Source: Streptomyces canus (lineage in GTDB: Bacteria > Actinomycetota > Actinomycetes > Streptomycetales > Streptomycetaceae). From it: 64,000 bases of DNA. Each line of letters begins with the position of its first letter. The stretch's first letter is position 1. Positions 15,851-26,276 of this stretch are shown piece after piece. The notes under the pieces are model-generated. The model was not told where the DNA came from. It ran no database searches and was given only the letters and a program-made list of their open reading frames with translations. Location of the stretch: assembly GCF_030816965.1 (NCBI RefSeq), contig NZ_JAUSYQ010000002.1:868001-932000 (forward strand). Direction: 5' to 3'. Position numbers and translations under genes: made by a program.

Positions 15851-17062
15851 TCACTTGCGGCCCGGTGTCCAGTTCATGCCCCAGCCGTAGACGTGGTCCA
15901 CCGTCCGCTGCGGACTCACCCCGCGGTCGGGCACCAGGTAGCGGGCCTCGCGCTGGACGACCAGGTCGTCGCCGGTGTTGGTGATCAGGGCCAGTGCGCA
16001 CACCGTCGAGGGCACCGTGCACTCGTCGAGGGAGAAGTCGATCGCGGCGCCGTGCTGCGGCTGAAGGGTGACCGTGGCGTGCAGGTCGGCGAAGGAGCGC
16101 GCCCCCTCGTAGATGGTCACGAAGACCAGGATGCGCCGGAAGTCCCGCTTGTGGTCGAGGTTCACGGTGAGGTTCTCGCCGCTCGCGAGGGCACCGGTGC
16201 GGTCGTCGCCGTCGAGGTGGATGTACGGCGGCTGGTGCAGGGCTCCATAGGCGTTGCCCAGCGCCTGTACGACCCCCTTGCGGCCGTCGGCGAGCTCGTA
16301 GAGGGCGCACAGGTCGAGGTCGAGGTCGGCGTGCATGGCCACCGCGCGACCGCGCTTGCTGCCCCAGCCCGAGAACTGTTTACGTACCTGCCAGTTGAGG
16401 TTCACGCGCATCGCGCCCGAGGTGCCGCCCTGTTTGGCGAGGGAGACCGAAGGAGCCGACTTGGTCAGCGTGACCTTGGAAAGGCGGACCGGTTGGGCAG
16501 CGGGGACGGGTGGCGGCGCCATGGGCGCTGCCTGTTGGGGTTCGTCCACGGTGATACCGAAGTCCGTTGCGAGACCTTCCAGTCCGCTGTCATAACCCTG
16601 ACCGACGGCACGGAACTTCCAGGCGCCCTGACGGCGATAGAACTCCCCAAGGACGAAAGCGGTTTCTACGGTCGCACCCGCGCTGTCGAACCGCGCCGCC
16701 ACCGTGCCCTGAGCCGCGTCCCGTACTTCGATATAGAGGCCCGGGATCTGGGCAAAGGTCCCGCCGTCCGCGGAGGCGGCGAGTACGACGGTCTCCACGG
16801 ACGGCTCCACGCGTGCGAGGTCGACGAGCAGTGTGTCGGTCACCCGGCCGCCGTCGGTCCGTTTGCCCTCGTGGCGTACCGCTCCGGAGGAGTGCTGCGG
16901 CTGGTTGTAGAAGACGAAGTCGGCGTCGGAGCGGACCTTTCCGCCGACGAGGAGCAGAGCCGAGGCGTCCGCATCGGGGACTCCCGGTCCCGAGCGCCAG
17001 CCCAATTCGACGCGCAGTGCCGTCGTGGGCACCGGAGCGTTCGCCCCTTTCGACATTGACAT
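15851..17062 (-). CDS. Tandem TerD-domain protein
   Basis: A 403-residue cytosolic stress protein of the tellurium-resistance family. The first TerD domain (about 10-165) contains [21 protein letters not shown] and [25 protein letters not shown]. After a Pro/Ala linker, a second, more divergent TerD-like domain (about 195-400) contains [16 protein letters not shown] and [12 protein letters not shown], the Ca-binding-type Asp clusters. The ATG at 17062 was preferred over 17074 because GGGGGCGG precedes it. TerD proteins bind calcium and are linked to membrane-associated stress responses; the exact role is unsettled. Confidence 0.88.
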   Translation of the reverse strand: MSMSKGANAPVPTTALRVELGWRSGPGVPDADASALLLVGGKVRSDADFVFYNQPQHSSGAVRHEGKRTDGGRVTDTLLVDLARVEPSVETVVLAASADGGTFAQIPGLYIEVRDAAQGTVAARFDSAGATVETAFVLGEFYRRQGAWKFRAVGQGYDSGLEGLATDFGITVDEPQQAAPMAPPPVPAAQPVRLSKVTLTKSAPSVSLAKQGGTSGAMRVNLNWQVRKQFSGWGSKRGRAVAMHADLDLDLCALYELADGRKGVVQALGNAYGALHQPPYIHLDGDDRTGALASGENLTVNLDHKRDFRRILVFVTIYEGARSFADLHATVTLQPQHGAAIDFSLDECTVPSTVCALALITNTGDDLVVQREARYLVPDRGVSPQRTVDHVYGWGMNWTPGRK

Positions 17063-17353
17063 GTCCGCCCCCATCAGGTGTCGGCAGTCCAGGACGCGCC
17101 CCGGAGGTCCTTCGAGTTCTACCCGCTCAACCTATTCCCCCGGGACAGCGAACTCCCATCCCGCGGACAGGAAGATCGCCGGTCAACCGTCGGTAACCCA
17201 CCGGGAACTCGGCCTTTACACGGATCGGGCCTGGATTGGCGTCCTTTTTTGCCGAGTTCGCTCGCATTGGGGATCCCACGTCACTACCGACACGGAAAAC
17301 AACCCTCTTATCGGTCTCCCCAACCAGCACATCGTGGGCTTAACTTATGTGCC

Positions 17354-17800
17354 ATGACCTCCCCCCGCTCCACTTATGGCGGCGGCTACTACTCCGCCTC
17401 CTTCCCGGACACTCCGATCTACGACTCACTCGTGGCCGAGCGGGGCAGCCCGCAGATCGCCCCGATCCGGGTCCCGGCCGCGTACGACGTCCCGGCAAGC
17501 AACCTGCCCGCGCTGTCGTCCGGGCTGCCCGCTCTTCCCGCGGGTCCCTCCTACTCCTCCTACGGCTACCCGCAGGCACAGCAGCCCTCTCCGCTGCAGC
17601 AGGCGCCCGGGGCGTACATCCCGCAGCAGGCGGCCGCGCCTCGTGGTTACCCCGGTCCGCAACAGCAACAGCAGCAACCGCGTCCGGCCGGCCCCGGCAT
17701 GGGCACGGGCTACGAGGCGATGCGCCCCGCGGCTCCCCGACCCGCTCCGGCGGCTCCCTACCAGGACCCCTACAACAACCAGCAGTACCGCGGGTACTGA
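17354..17800 (+). CDS. DUF6643 family Pro/Gln/Tyr-rich protein
   Basis: A 148-residue low-complexity protein. The conserved N-terminus (TSPRSTYGGGYYSASFPDTP, then DSLVAERGSPQIAPIRVP) is a Streptomyces-specific block I recognise as DUF6643; the C-terminal half is rich in Pro, Gln, Gly and Tyr (PQQQQQQPRP, YQDPYNNQQYRGY). There is no signal peptide or membrane helix. It diverges from the TerD gene across about 290 bp, in which I see no clear operator. Function unknown; the tail looks disordered. Confidence 0.85.
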   Translation: MTSPRSTYGGGYYSASFPDTPIYDSLVAERGSPQIAPIRVPAAYDVPASNLPALSSGLPALPAGPSYSSYGYPQAQQPSPLQQAPGAYIPQQAAAPRGYPGPQQQQQQPRPAGPGMGTGYEAMRPAAPRPAPAAPYQDPYNNQQYRGY

Positions 17801-17842
17801 TTCCCCTCCCGGGCTGTCGGTGCCACCTGGCACGATGGCCTC

Positions 17843-18670
17843 ATGGGGAATGCGCAGCTGCTGTCGATCCACGTCCATCCGGTCAAGGCGTTCCGGGGTC
17901 TGGCACCCCGGGAGGCCGAGGTGGAGCCCTGGGGGCTGGCCGGAGACCGGCGCTGGGCACTGGTCGACGACGGGGGAAAGGTCGTCACACAACGCCAGCA
18001 GCCGCGCCTCGCGCTGGCCGCCGCCGAGCTGCTGCCCGGCGGCGGCGTCGTTCTGTCCGCGCCCGGCATGGACCCGCTGACCGTGCCGGTTCCCGAGTCG
18101 GCCGAGACCATGACGCTGGACATCTTCGGGGACAAGGTCGAAGGGGTACCCGCCGCCGACGCGGCCGCGCACGCGTGGTGCAGCGAGTACCTCGGCGCTC
18201 GGACCCGCCTCGTCCACATGGACGACCCCGCCACCCGGCGCCCGGTCGAACCCGAGTACGCGCTGCCGGGCGAGACCGTCACCTTCGCCGACGGATATCC
18301 GCTGCTGCTCGTCTCCGCGGCCTCCCTCGACGCCCTCAACTCCCTGATCTCCGAAGGCCGGCACGCGGCCGAAGGGCCCCTGCCCATGAACCGTTTCCGG
18401 CCGAACGTCGTCGTGGGCGGCACCGACGCCTGGGCCGAGGACGACTGGTCGCTCCTCGCGATCGGGGACGTGACCTTCCGGGTGGCCAAGATGTGCGGGC
18501 GATGCGTGGTGACCACCACCGACCAGACCGCCGCCGTCCGCGGCAAGGAGCCCCTGCACACCCTGGGCCGGCACCGCCGCTTCGGCAGCAAGCTCGTCTT
18601 CGGGCAGAATCTGGTGCCCCGGTCCCGCGGCACCATCCGGGTCGGCGACCCGGTCAGGATTCTCGAATAG
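17843..18670 (+). CDS. MOSC domain protein (mARC/YcbX-like)
   Basis: A 275-residue protein with an N-terminal MOSC beta-barrel (about 5-125: LLSIHVHPVKAFRGL, GLAGDRRWALVD) and a C-terminal MOSC domain (about 130-270). The MOSC domain has RFRPNVVV and the Cys in VAKMCGRCVVTTTDQ, the molybdenum-cofactor ligand position. Such proteins are sulfurated molybdopterin reductases that act on N-hydroxylated compounds. No ferredoxin domain is fused, so it would need a partner reductase. It starts 42 bp after the DUF6643 gene and could be co-transcribed with it. Confidence 0.9.
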   Translation: MGNAQLLSIHVHPVKAFRGLAPREAEVEPWGLAGDRRWALVDDGGKVVTQRQQPRLALAAAELLPGGGVVLSAPGMDPLTVPVPESAETMTLDIFGDKVEGVPAADAAAHAWCSEYLGARTRLVHMDDPATRRPVEPEYALPGETVTFADGYPLLLVSAASLDALNSLISEGRHAAEGPLPMNRFRPNVVVGGTDAWAEDDWSLLAIGDVTFRVAKMCGRCVVTTTDQTAAVRGKEPLHTLGRHRRFGSKLVFGQNLVPRSRGTIRVGDPVRILE

Positions 18671-18889
18671 GCGAGCAGCGGATCGACACGGCGGTGACGG
18701 ACCAGGTTCCGTCAAAGATCAACCCGGGCCCCGGGCACGGGAACACCGCCCGGGGGCCTGCACGTTGGGACTTTCATGAGGAGTTCATGAGAGGACCCGG
18801 CCGCAGGTGATTTCGCTCTCTCTTCGGCCGGTCCCGCGCGTGAACGACTCCGCCGGGGGTTATCACGGAGCGGGAAGGGGGTGCGGACG

Positions 18890-19495
18890 GTGCGAGCGAT
18901 CAGCGGACTCTGGCGGTGGCGGCGCAACCCGCTGCGCCGTGGGACCGACCTGGCCGAGGCCTGGGTGGGCCTGCTGGCCCTGCTGCTGATCCTGGTCGCC
19001 GGACCGGTGATCGGGTCCGTCACCGGGCGTGTGGCCCAGGACGCGCTGCAGCGGTCGGTCCATGAGCAGCAGGAATCCCGCCGACTGGTGACGGCGACCG
19101 TGATCCGCAAACTGGACCGCTCGCCGCTGGACGCCGACCCCGAGGCCGCCTCGGGACGGGATGTGCGCAGCCGGGTGGTGGCCGACTGGACCGCGCCGGA
19201 CGGCACCACGCACAAGGGCACGGTGACGGCCGCCCTCCAGACCCCGCACCGCGGCGACCACTTCAGCATGTGGACGGACCTCCACGGACGCATAGCGGCC
19301 CGGCCGCTGGACTCCACGACCGCCACCACCCATGCCGTCCTCGCGGGCACAGGGGCGGCCCTGCTGACCGCGGGCCTGATCGAGGGCGCCAGGCGGCTCG
19401 CCGTCTGGCGCATGGTCCGTCGCCGGTACGCCCGTTGGGACCAGGCCTGGGACCGCGCGGGCCCGGACTGGGGCCGGACCGGCACCGGCAGCTGA
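18890..19495 (+). CDS. Rv1733c-like two-helix membrane protein
   Basis: About 201 residues, beginning VRAISGLWRWRRNPLRRGTDL, which is the signature opening of the actinobacterial Rv1733c family. There is one membrane helix at about 25-48, an extracytoplasmic domain (about 50-140) containing the DWTAPDGTTHKGTV block, and a second helix at about 145-165. The GTG at 18890 was chosen over 18881 because GGAAGGGGG abuts the earlier codon. In mycobacteria Rv1733c is a dormancy-regulon antigen of unknown function; the same ignorance applies here. Confidence 0.85.
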   Translation: MRAISGLWRWRRNPLRRGTDLAEAWVGLLALLLILVAGPVIGSVTGRVAQDALQRSVHEQQESRRLVTATVIRKLDRSPLDADPEAASGRDVRSRVVADWTAPDGTTHKGTVTAALQTPHRGDHFSMWTDLHGRIAARPLDSTTATTHAVLAGTGAALLTAGLIEGARRLAVWRMVRRRYARWDQAWDRAGPDWGRTGTGS

Positions 19496-19606
19496 CGGCC
19501 TCACGGCTCTGGTCAACCCACCACCCGCGCGCACGCTACGGTGGACCGGCCGAGGTTCTTCGGCAGCACAAACCCGCGTACGTCGAGGTGGGGGCACAGC
19601 AACGCC

Positions 19607-22042
19607 ATGGCACAGGGCACGGTCCAGGTGACGCACACCGGTACATCGCGGTGGCGGCGCCGCACGGGTGAGTACGCGTCCCTCGCCGCTGCCCTGGAGG
19701 CCGCGGCCGACGGCGACGTGCTCACGGTCGCGCCCGGCACCTACCGCGAGAACCTCGTCGTGCAGCGGGCGGTGACCCTGCGCGGCCCTGAAGGTTCGCC
19801 CGGTTCCGTGCGCATCGCGCCCCTGGACGGGGTGCCGTTGACGGTGCGCGCCTCCGCCGTGGTGCAGGATCTGCACGTGGAGGGCCAGGACGCCGCCGCG
19901 CCCGCCCTGCTCGTCGAGGAGGGCACCCCGGAGCTCGCCGACATCCGGGTCGTCACCCGGTCCGCGGCCGGCATCGAGGTCCGCGGCGGAGCCCGCCCGA
20001 CCGTGCGGCGCTGCACCGTCGACAACCCGGCTGGCATCGGCATCGCCGTACTGGACGGGGCGGGCGGGGTCTTCGAGGAGTGCGAGATCGTGGCGGCCGG
20101 CCAGTCCGGCATCGCGGTGCGCGGCGGCGCCCACCCCCGCCTGGAGCGCTGCCGGGTCCACCACACCTCCGGCGCGGGACTGGCGGCCACCGGCGAGAAC
20201 TCCGCGCTGGAGGCCGTGGGTTGCGAGGTCTACGAGGTCCGCGGCAGCGGCGTGCAGATCACCGGCCGGGCCACCGCCCACCTCACCGACTGCGATGTGC
20301 ACCGCACCACCACCGACGGCGTCACGCTCGACACCGACGCGGTGCTGACCCTCGCCGACTGCCGTATCCACGACATCCCGGAGAACGCGGTCGACCTGCG
20401 CTCCCGCTCGGTGCTCACGTTGACCCGCACGACGGTCCGTCAGTTCGGGCGCAACGGCCTGTCGGTGTGGGATCCGGGCACCCGTGTGGACGCCAACCAG
20501 TGCGAGATCTTCGACAGCACCGGCGACTACCCGGCCGTCTGGGTCAGCGACGGCGCCACCGCCGTACTGGACTCCTGCCGGGTGCACGACGTGCCGGACG
20601 CCCTGTTCGTCCTGGACCGCGGCTCCCGCGCGGACGTCGTCGACAGCGACATCTCCCAGGTCCGCAACACGGCCGTGTCGGTGAGCGACGGCGCCACCGC
20701 GCAGCTCGACGACTGCCGGATCCGGGACGCGGCGACCGGCGCCTGGTTCCGCGACCACGGCAGCGGCGGCACCCTCAACAACTGCACCGTGGACGCCACC
20801 CAGACCGGCGTGATCGTCACCAAGGGCGCCGACCCGACCATCGAGCGCTGCACGGTCGACTCCCCCGCCGAGGCGGGCTTCTACGTGTCGGCGGGCGGCC
20901 GCGGCAGCTTCCTGAACTGCCGGGTGACGGGCAGCGGCGGGTACGGCTTCCATGTGATAGACGGCTGTCGTACGACGCTCAAGAAGTGCCGCACCGAGCG
21001 CTGCGCGCGCGGGGGCTACGAGTTCGCGGACGCCCCGGACGCGGCCGCCGGCGCGGGTCCGGTCGTCGAGGACTGCACCAGCGACGAGAGCGGGGGCCTG
21101 ACCCCGCCCGCGGCCCCCGAGACCGCCGTACAGACCGAGTCCCGCTCGACCGGCCTGCTGGGTGCGATCCCGGGGCAGCGGATCACCGAGCAGGAGCCGC
21201 TGGTCGTCCCCGCGGAGCCGGAGAAGCCCTCGCGCACCTCCAAGGCCGTTCTCGGCGAACTCGACGCGCTGGTGGGCCTGGACAGCGTCAAGCGCGAGGT
21301 GCGAGCGCTCACCGACATGATCGAGGTGGGCCGGCGCCGCCAGCAGGCGGGCCTCAAGGCGGCGTCCGTCAAGCGCCACCTGGTCTTCACCGGCTCCCCC
21401 GGCACCGGCAAGACGACGGTCGCCCGGCTCTACGGCGAGATCCTCGCCTCCCTCGGTGTCCTGGAGAAGGGCCATCTCGTCGAGGTGTCCCGCGTCGACC
21501 TGGTCGGCGAGCACATCGGTTCCACCGCGATCCGCACCCAGGAGGCCTTCGACAAGGCGCGCGGCGGAGTGCTGTTCGTCGACGAGGCGTACGCGCTGTC
21601 ACCGGAGGACTCGGGCCGGGACTTCGGCAAGGAGGCCATCGACACGCTGGTGAAGCTGATGGAGGACCACCGGGACGCGGTCGTGGTGATCGTCGCGGGC
21701 TACACCGCCGAGATGGAGCGGTTCCTGTCGGTCAACCCGGGTGTGGCCTCCCGCTTCTCACGGACCATCACCTTCAGCGACTACAACCCCGAGGAACTCC
21801 TCAGCATCGTGGAGCAGCAGGCCGAGGAGCACGAGTACCGGCTGGCGCCGGGTACCGCGGAGGCTCTGCTGAAGTACTTCACGGTGCTGCCCAAGGGTCC
21901 CGCCTTCGGCAACGGCCGTACCGCGCGCCAGACCTTCGAGGCGATGGTGGAGCGGCACGCGAGCCGGGTCGCCCAGGTGGACGACCCGACCACGGACGAC
22001 CTGACCCTGCTCTACGCCGAGGATCTGCCCGAGTCGTCCTGA
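19607..22042 (+). CDS. Right-handed beta-helix / CbxX-type AAA+ ATPase fusion protein
   Basis: An 811-residue protein with no signal peptide. Residues about 18-500 are a parallel beta-helix: a first coil with [21 protein letters not shown] (pectate-lyase-like start), then about 18 repeats of the type (A)xLxxCxIxDxxxxGVxVxxGA. After a linker, residues about 545-805 are an AAA+ module of the CbxX/SpoVK/EccA type. It has Walker [10 protein letters not shown] (596-604), Walker [11 protein letters not shown] (Asp-Glu at 659-660), the segment [19 protein letters not shown], and [11 protein letters not shown] with a likely Arg finger. CbxX relatives remodel Rubisco or act beside type VII secretion. 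The beta-helix presumably docks a target. Its last 31 bp overlap the convergent gene. Confidence 0.92.
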   Translation: MAQGTVQVTHTGTSRWRRRTGEYASLAAALEAAADGDVLTVAPGTYRENLVVQRAVTLRGPEGSPGSVRIAPLDGVPLTVRASAVVQDLHVEGQDAAAPALLVEEGTPELADIRVVTRSAAGIEVRGGARPTVRRCTVDNPAGIGIAVLDGAGGVFEECEIVAAGQSGIAVRGGAHPRLERCRVHHTSGAGLAATGENSALEAVGCEVYEVRGSGVQITGRATAHLTDCDVHRTTTDGVTLDTDAVLTLADCRIHDIPENAVDLRSRSVLTLTRTTVRQFGRNGLSVWDPGTRVDANQCEIFDSTGDYPAVWVSDGATAVLDSCRVHDVPDALFVLDRGSRADVVDSDISQVRNTAVSVSDGATAQLDDCRIRDAATGAWFRDHGSGGTLNNCTVDATQTGVIVTKGADPTIERCTVDSPAEAGFYVSAGGRGSFLNCRVTGSGGYGFHVIDGCRTTLKKCRTERCARGGYEFADAPDAAAGAGPVVEDCTSDESGGLTPPAAPETAVQTESRSTGLLGAIPGQRITEQEPLVVPAEPEKPSRTSKAVLGELDALVGLDSVKREVRALTDMIEVGRRRQQAGLKAASVKRHLVFTGSPGTGKTTVARLYGEILASLGVLEKGHLVEVSRVDLVGEHIGSTAIRTQEAFDKARGGVLFVDEAYALSPEDSGRDFGKEAIDTLVKLMEDHRDAVVVIVAGYTAEMERFLSVNPGVASRFSRTITFSDYNPEELLSIVEQQAEEHEYRLAPGTAEALLKYFTVLPKGPAFGNGRTARQTFEAMVERHASRVAQVDDPTTDDLTLLYAEDLPESS

Positions 22043-24348
22043 GTCCGCGGGCCCGGCACGTCCGGCTGCAGCCGGCCCAGCAGTTTCGCCCGCTCCTCGG
22101 CGAAGACGGGGTCGGCCTGGTAGTCGGAGTGGCCCAGGATCTGCGCGGGCAGCGGGTGCAGATCGGTACGGCCGTAGGCGAGCGGGTCCTTCAGGGGCTC
22201 CCGGTCCACCTCGGGCCCGCAGTCGCCGGGCAGCCGGACCGGGCCGCCGATGGGGTCGGTGAGCCGGTAGAGGTTGCGCCAGCAGTCCACGTCGTGGTGC
22301 AGCGCGGTCAGCGCGGCCGGTCCGAAGTGGGCCGGGAACCAGCGGCCGTAGAGGCGCTCCAGCGGGGAGCCGTAGGTCAGCAGGGCGACCCGCTTGCGGA
22401 CCGACGGATCCAGCTGCCAGGCCGCCGCGGCCGCGAGCACGCTTCCCTGGGAGTGGCCGGAGATGACCAGTCGGCCGCGCGTGGCCCGGGTCCAGGTCGC
22501 GATCCGCCAGGTCAGGTCCGGTACGGCACGCTCGGCGTAGCAGGGCGGGGCGAAGGGGTGGGCGGCGCGCGGCCAGAAGGTGCCCACGTCCCAGAGGATG
22601 CCGATGGTCCGGCGCGCGGAGGGGTCCTTGTAGGCGCGGCGGCCCCAGGTGACGAACAGGATGAAGCCGAGTCCGATCAACCAGGAGCCGAGGGCCTGCG
22701 CGGTCTCCGCGGCGCTCTCGACGAAGGCGTACGCCCCCTCGGCGGCCTTGCCGGGTGTCTTGTGGGAGGTCAGGGCGCCCACGAGCGCTCCGGCGCCGAG
22801 GAGCAGGGTGCTGGCCGACGTCACCCCGATCAGACGGGGCCCCCGGTCCGTCAGCGCCGCCATCGCGCGGGTGCGGGCGATACGGCGGGTCCGTGCCGCG
22901 TCCTTGGGCTCTGCGGGGTACTCGCTCTCCACCGTACCCAGTTGGGCCCGGCCGGAGCGCCAGGTGCGCCGGCCGAGCCAGGCGCAGTGCCCCAGCAGCA
23001 CGACGAGGACCAGAGGGATCACCGAGGCCTGCCAGGTCAGCAGGACCGGCGGCCCGAGGATGGTCGCTCCGGTGCCGTCCAGCCAGTCCGCCACGCGCTG
23101 CGACACGCCGCCGGACATCACACCGCCGAGGGCGCAGGCCAGCATCGCCACGGCGGGTCCGCCGAGGCCCCGCATCGCGGAGCGGGGGTCGGGATGCGTG
23201 CGGTACAGCAGGTGGGCGACCGCGGCCAGGGCGATGATCAGCAGGCCCTGCACGAAGGCGATGCCGCCGAAGGTGGCGTCCCCCGACAGCCTGCCGTGCG
23301 ACTCCCACCCGGGCCGCGCCCACCCGGCGTACACCGCGGCGAGGGCGAGCAGGACGAGCGCGGCGAGCGGCAGACGTCGTACGAGGTGCTCGTCGAGCTG
23401 CCGGTCGAGATGCCTCTCGCTGCGGCCGCGGCGGCACACCACCCAGACGACGGCGACCCCGGCAGCGACGAGACCGGCCTCCAGGACCCGACCGAGCGTG
23501 TCGAGCAGTGCGGGGCCGCCCGGTTCGCGGTCGAAGCGGGCCGCCGTCGAGCTGACCGCCGCGGCGATGGTCAGCAGGCCCGCAGCGGTGTGCGCGGCCC
23601 GCAGGCGGGCGACCAGGCGGCGGCCGTACCAGAAGCCGGGCCGGCCGAGCGCGGTGCGGCCGTTGTCCTCCTCCGGATCGCCCTCGCGGGACATGGGCTG
23701 CTGGGACTCGTAGGCGCTCCAGGTGCGGTGCGACAGGTACCAGAGGAGGCCGGTGAGCGCGGCCGGGACCAGGGCCGCGAGGGCGAGGCGGCGGCCCGGC
23801 CTGCTCCACCAGCCGCCGTCCGACACGTCGGGAGACAGGAAGCCCAGCCAGGAGTGCGACTCGGCACACGCGCGTGTTCCCGCGCACTGCCAGGCCGCGA
23901 GGTCCAGGGCGACCTCGCAGGCGGCGGCGACCAGCAGAACGGTCAGGGTCAGGCCGGCGAGTCGTACCAGGAGGCCGTAGAGGCGCACGGTCCTTTTGCG
24001 GCCGCGTGCGGTGGGACGCATCCAGTGCGCGAGGTTGACCACCATGAACGGCAGCAACAGCAGCCACAGGGCGCGGGTGCCGTTGCCGGAGGTGAGGTTG
24101 CACCAGACGTACGCCTCGGGCACCGGGCCGGTGCGGCCGTCGCGCTGTCCCTTCTCGGCGTCGACGTCGTCGGCGCGCCGGAAGACGGCCGCGATGTCGT
24201 CGCCGGTGATCCGCACCGTGCGCGGATCGTCGAGCATCTTCTCCGGCGTGGTGCCGCCCACTCCGTGGACCAGGAGCTCCAGGGCGGTTCCGGATTCTTC
24301 TGGCCGGGCGGCCGAGCCGTCCCCGCCCATCGTCGTGACTCGTTCCAC
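22012..24348 (-). CDS. Multi-pass membrane protein with C-terminal GHSQG serine-hydrolase-like domain
   Basis: About 778 residues. The N-terminus has an alpha/beta-hydrolase-like opening ([17 protein letters not shown], about residues 19-35). About eight to ten membrane helices occupy residues 80-560. A cytosolic C-terminus contains [19 protein letters not shown], with a candidate nucleophile Ser at 633, and [20 protein letters not shown]. It looks like one hydrolase fold split by a membrane insert. The GTG at 24348 follows GGGGGAAG; ATGs at 24384 and 24330 are alternatives. Substrate unknown; lipid or polyketide ester cleavage is a guess. It is convergent with the beta-helix AAA+ gene. Confidence 0.8.
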   Translation of the reverse strand: MERVTTMGGDGSAARPEESGTALELLVHGVGGTTPEKMLDDPRTVRITGDDIAAVFRRADDVDAEKGQRDGRTGPVPEAYVWCNLTSGNGTRALWLLLLPFMVVNLAHWMRPTARGRKRTVRLYGLLVRLAGLTLTVLLVAAACEVALDLAAWQCAGTRACAESHSWLGFLSPDVSDGGWWSRPGRRLALAALVPAALTGLLWYLSHRTWSAYESQQPMSREGDPEEDNGRTALGRPGFWYGRRLVARLRAAHTAAGLLTIAAAVSSTAARFDREPGGPALLDTLGRVLEAGLVAAGVAVVWVVCRRGRSERHLDRQLDEHLVRRLPLAALVLLALAAVYAGWARPGWESHGRLSGDATFGGIAFVQGLLIIALAAVAHLLYRTHPDPRSAMRGLGGPAVAMLACALGGVMSGGVSQRVADWLDGTGATILGPPVLLTWQASVIPLVLVVLLGHCAWLGRRTWRSGRAQLGTVESEYPAEPKDAARTRRIARTRAMAALTDRGPRLIGVTSASTLLLGAGALVGALTSHKTPGKAAEGAYAFVESAAETAQALGSWLIGLGFILFVTWGRRAYKDPSARRTIGILWDVGTFWPRAAHPFAPPCYAERAVPDLTWRIATWTRATRGRLVISGHSQGSVLAAAAAWQLDPSVRKRVALLTYGSPLERLYGRWFPAHFGPAALTALHHDVDCWRNLYRLTDPIGGPVRLPGDCGPEVDREPLKDPLAYGRTDLHPLPAQILGHSDYQADPVFAEERAKLLGRLQPDVPGPRTQDDSGRSSA

Positions 24349-24643
24349 TGTTGTCGCACTTCCCCCGTGACGCGCTGTCGGCATCTGTCCGTGCGGACAC
24401 CAGGATCTCCGCTCTGCGCGGTGCGCACACCCCCTGTCACGGAATCTCCCCGATCCGGGTGACAGCCGGAGCCCGGGTGTCACCCCGGCGGCAGGAGCGC
24501 GACGGGGCGGTCGATGGCGCTCCCCGCCGGGGCCCGTGCGAGTATGGGACGTCCCGCGCACCAGGGTCGGGCAAAATGTGCTTGTGGGAGAGGGTGCGCA
24601 GGGCATGTCGGACGGCCCCAGGCGAAAGGACCGGAGAGCGTAC

Positions 24644-25474
24644 GTGAGTGAGAATCAGAACCTCCTCGCGGAGCAGCGGCGTGCCCTGATCCTGGACGAG
24701 GTCCGGCGCCGAGGCGGGGTGCGCGTCAACGAGCTGACCCGCAAGCTCGGCGTGTCGGACATGACGGTGCGACGTGATCTGGACGCGCTGGCCCGCCAGG
24801 GTGTGCTGGAGAAGGTGCACGGCGGCGCCGTCCCGGTGGTCGAGGCGAGCACCCACGAGCCGGGCTTCGAGGCGAAGTCGGGTCTGGAGCTGACCGCCAA
24901 GGAGGACATCGCACGGTCGGCGGCGGAGCTGGTCGCCCCGGGCACCGCGATCGCGCTGTCGGGCGGTACGACGACGTACGCGCTGGCCCACCATCTGCTC
25001 GATGTGCCCGATCTGACCGTCGTGACCAACTCGGTGCGGGTCGCCGACGTGTTCCACGCGGCGCAGCGCACCACGGGCCCCCGCCAGGGCGCGGCGACCG
25101 TCGTGCTGACCGGCGGTGTGCGCACCCCGTCCGACTCGCTGGTGGGCCCGGTGGCGGACCAGGCGATCGGGGCGCTCCACTTCGACGTGCTCTTCCTCGG
25201 TGTGCACGGCATATCGGTCGAGGCCGGACTGTCGACGCCGAACCTCGCGGAGGCCGAGACCAACCGGCGTCTCGTGCAGTCGGCACGGCGGGTCGTGGTG
25301 GTCGCCGACCACACCAAGTGGGGCACGGTGGGCCTGAGTTCGTTCGCCTCTCTGGAGCAGGTCGACACGCTGGTCACGGATGCGGGGCTGCCGGCCGGGG
25401 CGCGCGCGGAGGTGTCCGAGCATCTGCGGCGGCTGGTCGTGGCCGGTGAGTCCGCTGACGGTACAGACAGCTGA
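24644..25474 (+). CDS. DeoR/GlpR-family transcriptional regulator
   Basis: A 276-residue repressor. The N-terminal DeoR helix-turn-helix is RGGVRVNELTRKLGVSDMTV followed by RRDLDALARQGVLEKVHGGA (about 18-58). The C-terminal sugar-phosphate sensor domain has LSGGTTTYALAHHL and LFLGVHGISVEAGLSTPN, the isomerase-like phosphate-binding loops. The effector is probably a phosphorylated sugar. The GTG at 24644 follows CCGGAGAG; an upstream ATG at 24605 also has a plausible site. No sugar operon adjoins it, so the targets are elsewhere or include the SRPBCC gene downstream. Confidence 0.9.
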   Translation: MSENQNLLAEQRRALILDEVRRRGGVRVNELTRKLGVSDMTVRRDLDALARQGVLEKVHGGAVPVVEASTHEPGFEAKSGLELTAKEDIARSAAELVAPGTAIALSGGTTTYALAHHLLDVPDLTVVTNSVRVADVFHAAQRTTGPRQGAATVVLTGGVRTPSDSLVGPVADQAIGALHFDVLFLGVHGISVEAGLSTPNLAEAETNRRLVQSARRVVVVADHTKWGTVGLSSFASLEQVDTLVTDAGLPAGARAEVSEHLRRLVVAGESADGTDS

Positions 25475-25525
25475 CTGAGCGTCAGCTAGGGTGACACTTC
25501 CCGTTCGAGGCCAGGGGGTGTGTCC

Positions 25526-26005
25526 ATGGTTCACCAACTGCGTGAGGTGGGGCTCGACTTCATCGGGACCGCGCCGGTACGACTGGTGTTCGCGCAGCAG
25601 ATGTCCGCCCCGCCGGAGGCCGTTCACCGGGCACTCGCCGAGGACGTACCGGGCTGGGAGGAATGGTTCTCCGCGGTGACCCTGGCCCGTTCGACCGGGG
25701 ACGGCTCGACCCGGGAGATCCACCTCAAGGGCGGCGGGCGCTTCCGGGAGACGGTCCTCGCGGCGAAGGCCCCCGAGCTGTACGCCTACCGCGTCGACGT
25801 GGCCAACGCTCCCGGTGCCCGCGCCATCGCCGAGGAGTGGCGGCTCACTCCCGCCGGGGCGGGCACCCGTGTGCGCTGGACGTTCGCCGTGGACGGCACG
25901 GCGGCCTTCCGCGTCGTCGCCAAGCTCGGGCGCGCCGGGCTGGGGCGGGCCTTCCGGGATGCGGTCCGGACACTGGACCGGCGGCTCGCGACGCAGGGGT
26001 CCTAG
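25526..26005 (+). CDS. SRPBCC/START-like small-molecule-binding protein
   Basis: A 159-residue single-domain protein of the polyketide cyclase/SRPBCC fold. It starts with a strand carrying VRLVFAQQMSAPPEAVHRAL, then WEEWFSAVTLARS, central strands such as GRFRETVLAAKAPELYAYRV and WRLTPAGAGTRVRWTF, and the long C-terminal helix LGRAGLGRAFRDAVRTLDRRL. It binds a hydrophobic ligand in a cavity; ligand unknown. The ATG at 25526 follows AGGGGG. It begins 51 bp after the DeoR gene and may be co-transcribed. Confidence 0.85.
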   Translation: MVHQLREVGLDFIGTAPVRLVFAQQMSAPPEAVHRALAEDVPGWEEWFSAVTLARSTGDGSTREIHLKGGGRFRETVLAAKAPELYAYRVDVANAPGARAIAEEWRLTPAGAGTRVRWTFAVDGTAAFRVVAKLGRAGLGRAFRDAVRTLDRRLATQGS

Positions 26006-26276
26006 CCGGGGCGTCCCCCAGGCCCCCTGCCGGCGGATCGTGTCGGAGCGGGAGCGGGAGGTCGTGACCGGGCCGGACGAGACCACGGCGGTGGGCATCT
26101 GCTTCAGGCCGGTGACGGACCGCAAGGTCACCAAGAACCGCCGCCAGAGGGCGAGGATGCGTTCGGTCTCGGCCTCCGGTTCCTCCGCCGACGTCAGATC
26201 GAGGTCGGCGAGTCGTGGACCGTGCCGGCGGATCCGGAGGACAACGCGTTCCGTGTGGTCCGCCCGAGGCGCACCC
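26006..26276. other. Intergenic stretch with a possible minus-strand gene fragment
   Basis: No supported gene. On the minus strand (about 26040-26260) one frame reads ADLDLTSAEEPEAETERILA and then LWRRFLVTLRSVTGLKQMPT, which looks protein-like (amphipathic helices) but has no start, ribosome binding site or recognisable family. It may be the end of a lost gene upstream of the PLP enzyme's 3' end. Confidence 0.3.

Noticed and set aside
19607..24348. Beta-helix AAA+ protein and membrane hydrolase as one operon or system
   Set aside because: They are convergent with overlapping 3' ends, so they are not co-transcribed. A functional link remains possible but is unsupported.
20080..24462. A 1460-codon open frame on the plus strand antisense to the membrane hydrolase
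   Set aside because: Long antisense frames are common in high-GC Streptomyces DNA because stop codons are rare. The translation is Arg/Gly/Ala-rich with no domain, and the minus-strand gene has clear motifs and a plausible start.
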